In this document: positions 60,724-64,000 of the stretch, piece by piece
Numbering within the stretch: the stretch's first letter is position 1
How the letters are laid out: the number at the start of each line of letters is the position of its first letter
Assembly (NCBI GenBank): GCA_015680685.1
Contig: MNCI01005294.1
Coordinates: 22,416 to 86,415 of the forward strand
Reading direction: 5' to 3'
Source: Gnetum montanum
Taxonomy: Eukaryota > Streptophyta > Gnetopsida > Gnetales > Gnetaceae
Length of the DNA: 64,000 bases
The notes under the pieces: generated by a model
The model's input: only the letters and a program-made list of their open reading frames with translations
Told to the model about the DNA's origin: nothing
The model's database searches: none
Made by a program: the position numbers and the translations under genes

Positions 60724-60846
60724 CTTATCTCCATAGGCTAGGATAGATTTACATTTCTATTATCACTTAGATTTATATTTTATTCTCATTTTCATTATGA
60801 AAATACTTGGGATTAATTTGAGCCCACAACATCATGATATCATATA
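60724..60846 (+). repeat. 3' LTR of element E, second part
   Basis: Begins with CTTAT, the duplicate of CTTAC at 42129-42133, then matches 12392-12512 of the 5' LTR (TCATGATATCATATA end). The remaining 180 bases of the LTR are missing; copia sequence follows at about 60847. Confidence 0.8.
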
Positions 60847-61151
60847 ACTCCATTCCTTACTAGTATGTGAGAGCCTCATCATATGTACAAGGCTCATCAT
60901 CATGCACATATATTATAAGTGCTTCCTCTTTAATCACAAAATAACAATGAGAAATAACTAGGTCATTACTCCTACTTAGTTGGGGTTCTTGGGAGGTTTC
61001 CTCTCATGAAGGTGATTTGTGGATGGGCAAGTCACTCTTGTTATTCCAAAGAAGTTGAGGAATCTCCTCCCCACTTTCTAATAATTTAATACTAGTGCCA
61101 AAATCAAGATCCTTCACTTCATAAAATGGTCAAATCTTTATCTATTTTCCT

Positions 61152-62010
61152 TTAATAAGGAAAATCTACCTCAAGAAACTTGATATCTCTTAACTCTATC
61201 TTAGTCATACTTCCATCTAGTAGTTTCCTAATGGACACATATCCCTTGGAATGATTGGGACATCTTACAAAGATACACTTTTTTCCTCTAGGGCCTAACT
61301 TCCCATATCTATGAGAAGTACTATGTACATAGTCCATAGACCCCCAAGGTTGCAAATGATTCAAACTTGGCTTTATATAAGTCGATAACTCATATGGAGT
61401 GGAAGGTATTGATTTACTAGGGACACAATTGAGGATGTAGGTAGCAGTTAACAATGCATCTTCCCATAAATTGATCAAGAGTTTTTCTTGTACCATCATT
61501 GGTCTTATTATGTCTAGTAAGCTGTGGTTTCTCCTCTCAATAACACCATTCTATTACAATGTCCTAGGAATCATTAGTTGTCTAATGATTCCTTTTTCAT
61601 TCCAAAATTTCTTGAATTGTTAAATAGATATTTACATCCATGGTTAGTCCTCGGGATCTTAATCCTTCTATCTAACTAATTCTCAAATTCATTCATGTAT
61701 TATCTAAAGTAATCTATTACCTTAGACTTATGAGAAATTAGAAAGACATTATTGTAATGTGTGTAATCATCTATAAATATGATGAAATAGGAGGTGCCAT
61801 GTCTTTTCTTAACATTCATTGGTTCACAAATATAATAATGAATTAATTTCAATGGGAAATCAACCTTAGTGGCTTTACCAAATGGTTATCTAGTTGATTT
61901 CCCCCTAGACAATGCTCACAATTTAGTAGAGTGACTTTAGCGAGTGGTCCTAATAAGCCTATGCTAGCTAACCTTTCATCCTTTCTTGTCCAATATGGTC
62001 CAACCTAGTA
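61152..62010 (-). pseudogene. Copia integrase (decayed)
   Basis: On minus, RLASIGLLGPLAKV and NCEHCLGG near 61990-61900 correspond to the pre-integrase GLL-L----CEHCL-GK motif. The C-terminal core reads LLINLWEDALLTATYILNCV, PSKSIPSTPYEL, HLQPWGS and KLGPRGKKCIFVRCPNHSKG (61480-61240), typical of copia integrase. The central catalytic part (61850-61500) is broken by stops. It would insert the element's DNA. Confidence 0.85.
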
Positions 62011-62509
62011 TGTCATAAAATGGAATTTTCACCAACATTATTAATAGAATTGAGTAGTGAGAAAGAGCTATCTTCTTTATTAGCATATTCAATATCTAGC
62101 TTGAGGAAACCACTGTCAACAAAACCATATTCATAACAAACTGAGTCTATATGATTTGTAACTAAATCATCTTTAAAACATAATTTTGAAACTCAATTTC
62201 AACAAAGTAGTAATGGGAAGTAAATTTCATTGAATTTTTGATGCATATAGAACATTGTGGAGACATAAAATGCAATTCCATAAATGACAAGTTTATATGT
62301 ACAAATGTCCAATACATCTATACTAGAGGTATTCCCCATGTATATCTTCTTACTCCATGCTATAATTCAATGGTACTCAACAAAGCTAACCAAATCTCTC
62401 ACCATGTATTCTATTACTTCCAAGTGTATAATCCACATAGGGAGAGCTTTAGCAACAAGAATACTAGATGATACAAAGGAATCATTGACAAAAAGAGGAT
62501 TATGACATA

Positions 62510-63334
62510 CCTTCTAAGGCTTAGTGCACTCACAAGTGAAGTGGCCTTGCTTGTCGAAATTGTAATAAGTTATCTTAGACTTGTCTTTCTTGCCTTCTCG
62601 TTTTTAATCCTCCTTAGCCTTCTTTGATGGAAGTTCTTATTGAGAGGATCCATCGTGGCCCCTCTTTTCTCCAATTTCTATTGGATTTATGGGTGTTAGA
62701 TTCAACAGCATACACATTAGAGGTCTTAGCAGCTATCAAGCACTTCTCCTTGAGTTCCAAATAACATGCAATATCCTAAAATGTTTTCACATTCTCATTA
62801 TGCATCATGTTTACTCATATGTGTTCCCAGGAGTTCAGAAGTGAGTGGATAACTACCTATATCTACTATTTATCCATGAGACTATTCTTAGTAGCGTTCA
62901 ACTCTCAAATCATGTTTGACATTTTTCTAATATGCTATTTCAAAGTTTGATTATGATGCTTTTGATAACTGTCAAACTTGAGAGTTAGACTGCTTAGTCT
63001 CAGGGTGAAGGTAGCACCAAATCTTGCTTTGAGGGCTTCCATAGGACATGTGCGGTTGGATATTGCTCAAATTCACAAAGGATGTCATTTTGCATGCTAG
63101 TTGGCATTGTGATATAAGAAATATAATTTTTTTGAGCCAACTTTGATATACCTCAACCTCTTTGCCATGTTGAGGATCTGTACCCTCGTCAGGTTCGTCT
63201 ATGAGATGAAAGAGGGTCTCTACCACCTCTTGTTCATCTAAGACATATTGGAACTTTCAATGCTAACTATCATAATTATCATCGTCAAAATTTTTTCCTT
63301 TGTTAAGGTCAACAACAATTTGTTTGGAGGCCAT
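62510..63334 (-). pseudogene. gag: Copia gag (decayed)
   Basis: ATG at 63334 on minus starts MASKQIVVDLNKGKNFDDDN, followed by a region with stops, then VETLFHLIDEPDEGTDPQHG and KEVEVYQSWLKK (63226-63120). A zinc-knuckle relic YYNFDKQGHFTCECTKP near 62560-62515 has lost two cysteines. Family by similarity to plant copia gag proteins. Confidence 0.75.
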
Positions 63335-64000
63335 GATTGCATTTGAAGATAGTGTGAAAAAGAATATAAATATCAATGTGCATATATATACGTAAATATT
63401 TAGCTAAGATTCTAAATAACATGGCATCATAAATATAACGGAAATATTGCTCAGCTTAAAATCACATTATATAAATAATGATGACTTGTCATAATCAAGC
63501 GTAATGATCTAAAAGTTAGAGAAAAAAAAATTTCTTTCTAAATAACCCTATAAGTTAGGATCTATACCCTTGTCAGGTTCATCCATGAGATGAAAGAGGG
63601 TCTCTACCACCTCTTGTTCATCTAAGACATATTGGAACTTTCAATGCTAACTATCATAATTATCATCATCAAACTTTTTTCCTTTGTTAAGGTCAACAAC
63701 AATTTGTTTGGAGGCCATGATTGCATTTGAAGATAGTGTGAAAAAGAATATAAATATCAATGTGCATGTATATACATAAATATTTAGCTAAGATTCTAAA
63801 TAACATGGCATCATAAATATAAGGGAAATATCGCTATGCTTAAAATCACATTATATAAATAATGCTGACTTGTCATAATCAAGCGTAATGATCTAAAAGT
63901 TAGAGAAAAAAACTTTTCTTTCTAAATAACCCCATAAGTTAGGATCTGTACCCTCATCAGGTTTGTCCATGAGATGAAAGAGGGTCTCTACCACCTCTTG
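63173..64000 (-). repeat. 384-bp tandem repeat covering the copia gag start
   Basis: AGGATCTGTACCC or its variant begins at 63173, 63557 and 63941, a constant 384-bp period. Each unit contains the gag ATG (63334 and 63718), about 50 codons of gag and the leader. At least two full units and part of a third are seen; it runs off the right edge. Confidence 0.92.

Larger units (their letters stand above)
11858..60846 (+). mobile_element. Athila-like Ty3/gypsy element E, split by three insertions
   Basis: E's pieces in order are: 5' LTR 11858-12693; leader and gag 12694-13998; RT, RNase H and integrase 27142-29640; long spacer 29641-31785; post-pol gene 38550-41318; 3' LTR 41561-42133 continuing at 60724-60846. 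The insertions are the C/D pair (13999-27141), G (31786-38519) and F (42134-60723). Gag C-terminus and protease are missing at the C/D junction. The last ~190 bases of the 3' LTR are missing where it abuts a copia fragment. It is the oldest and most decayed element, yet the only Athila-like one here with a recognisable polymerase. Confidence 0.8.
60847..64000 (-). mobile_element. Ty1/copia element, truncated, minus strand
   Basis: From right to left: repeated gag start (63175-64000), gag (63334-62510), protease region, integrase (about 62000-61150) and the beginning of the RT region (61150-60847: EIPQLLWNNKSDLPI, then EPCTYDEAL). It stops abruptly at 60847 against E's LTR remnant. No LTR is in the window. 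The domain order gag-pro-integrase-RT is that of copia. Confidence 0.85.

Overview
The window looks like intergenic DNA of a large, retrotransposon-rich seed-plant genome, most likely a gymnosperm/conifer. The reasons are deeply nested, old LTR retrotransposons of the Athila-like and Tat/Ogre-like Ty3/gypsy groups, a Ty1/copia fragment, one decayed fatty acyl-CoA reductase gene, GT-AG introns and scaffold Ns (a single N near 7495, a gap at 24553-24689). The organism call is inference; no species is claimed. Almost every coding stretch carries stops or frameshifts.

Layout. 1-1164: Athila-like element A on the minus strand, running off the left edge and inserted in the gag of element B (minus, 1165-3547). 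3548-10632: low-copy sequence with a small membrane-protein gene remnant (minus, 5234-5511), a duplicated AT-rich block, a 190-bp tandem array (7456-8715) and, abutting it, a fatty acyl-CoA reductase pseudogene (plus). 10633-11857: AT-rich sequence ending in a 312-bp tandem repeat. 11858-60846: one Athila-like element E (plus), split by three later insertions: (i) a 13.1-kb head-to-head pair of non-autonomous gag-pro elements, C (minus, from 13999) and D (plus, to 27141); (ii) element G (31786-38519, target duplication GCAAT on both sides); (iii) giant Tat/Ogre-like element F (42134-60723, target duplication CTTAC/CTTAT) inside E's 3' LTR. 60847-64000: a truncated Ty1/copia element (minus) whose gag start is tandemly repeated with a 384-bp period.

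Two passenger-gene systems stand out. First, element F carries an antisense gene of about eight exons between its protease and reverse transcriptase (49462-53598). At six of seven proposed splice junctions the reading frame continues exactly. The N-terminal part resembles FCP1/NIF-type HAD phosphatases with an altered catalytic motif, and the C-terminal part is unrecognised with a coiled-coil-like segment. Second, the Athila-like family (C, D, E, G) has a sense gene after pol. It begins at a splice-acceptor-like AG joined directly to ATG, and in G it is preceded by a U3-like palindrome cluster plus TATA. The same elements share a conserved non-coding box and three polypurine-tract-like motifs at matching places. 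C, D and G lack recognisable pol and E has it, so E-type elements may have mobilised the others.
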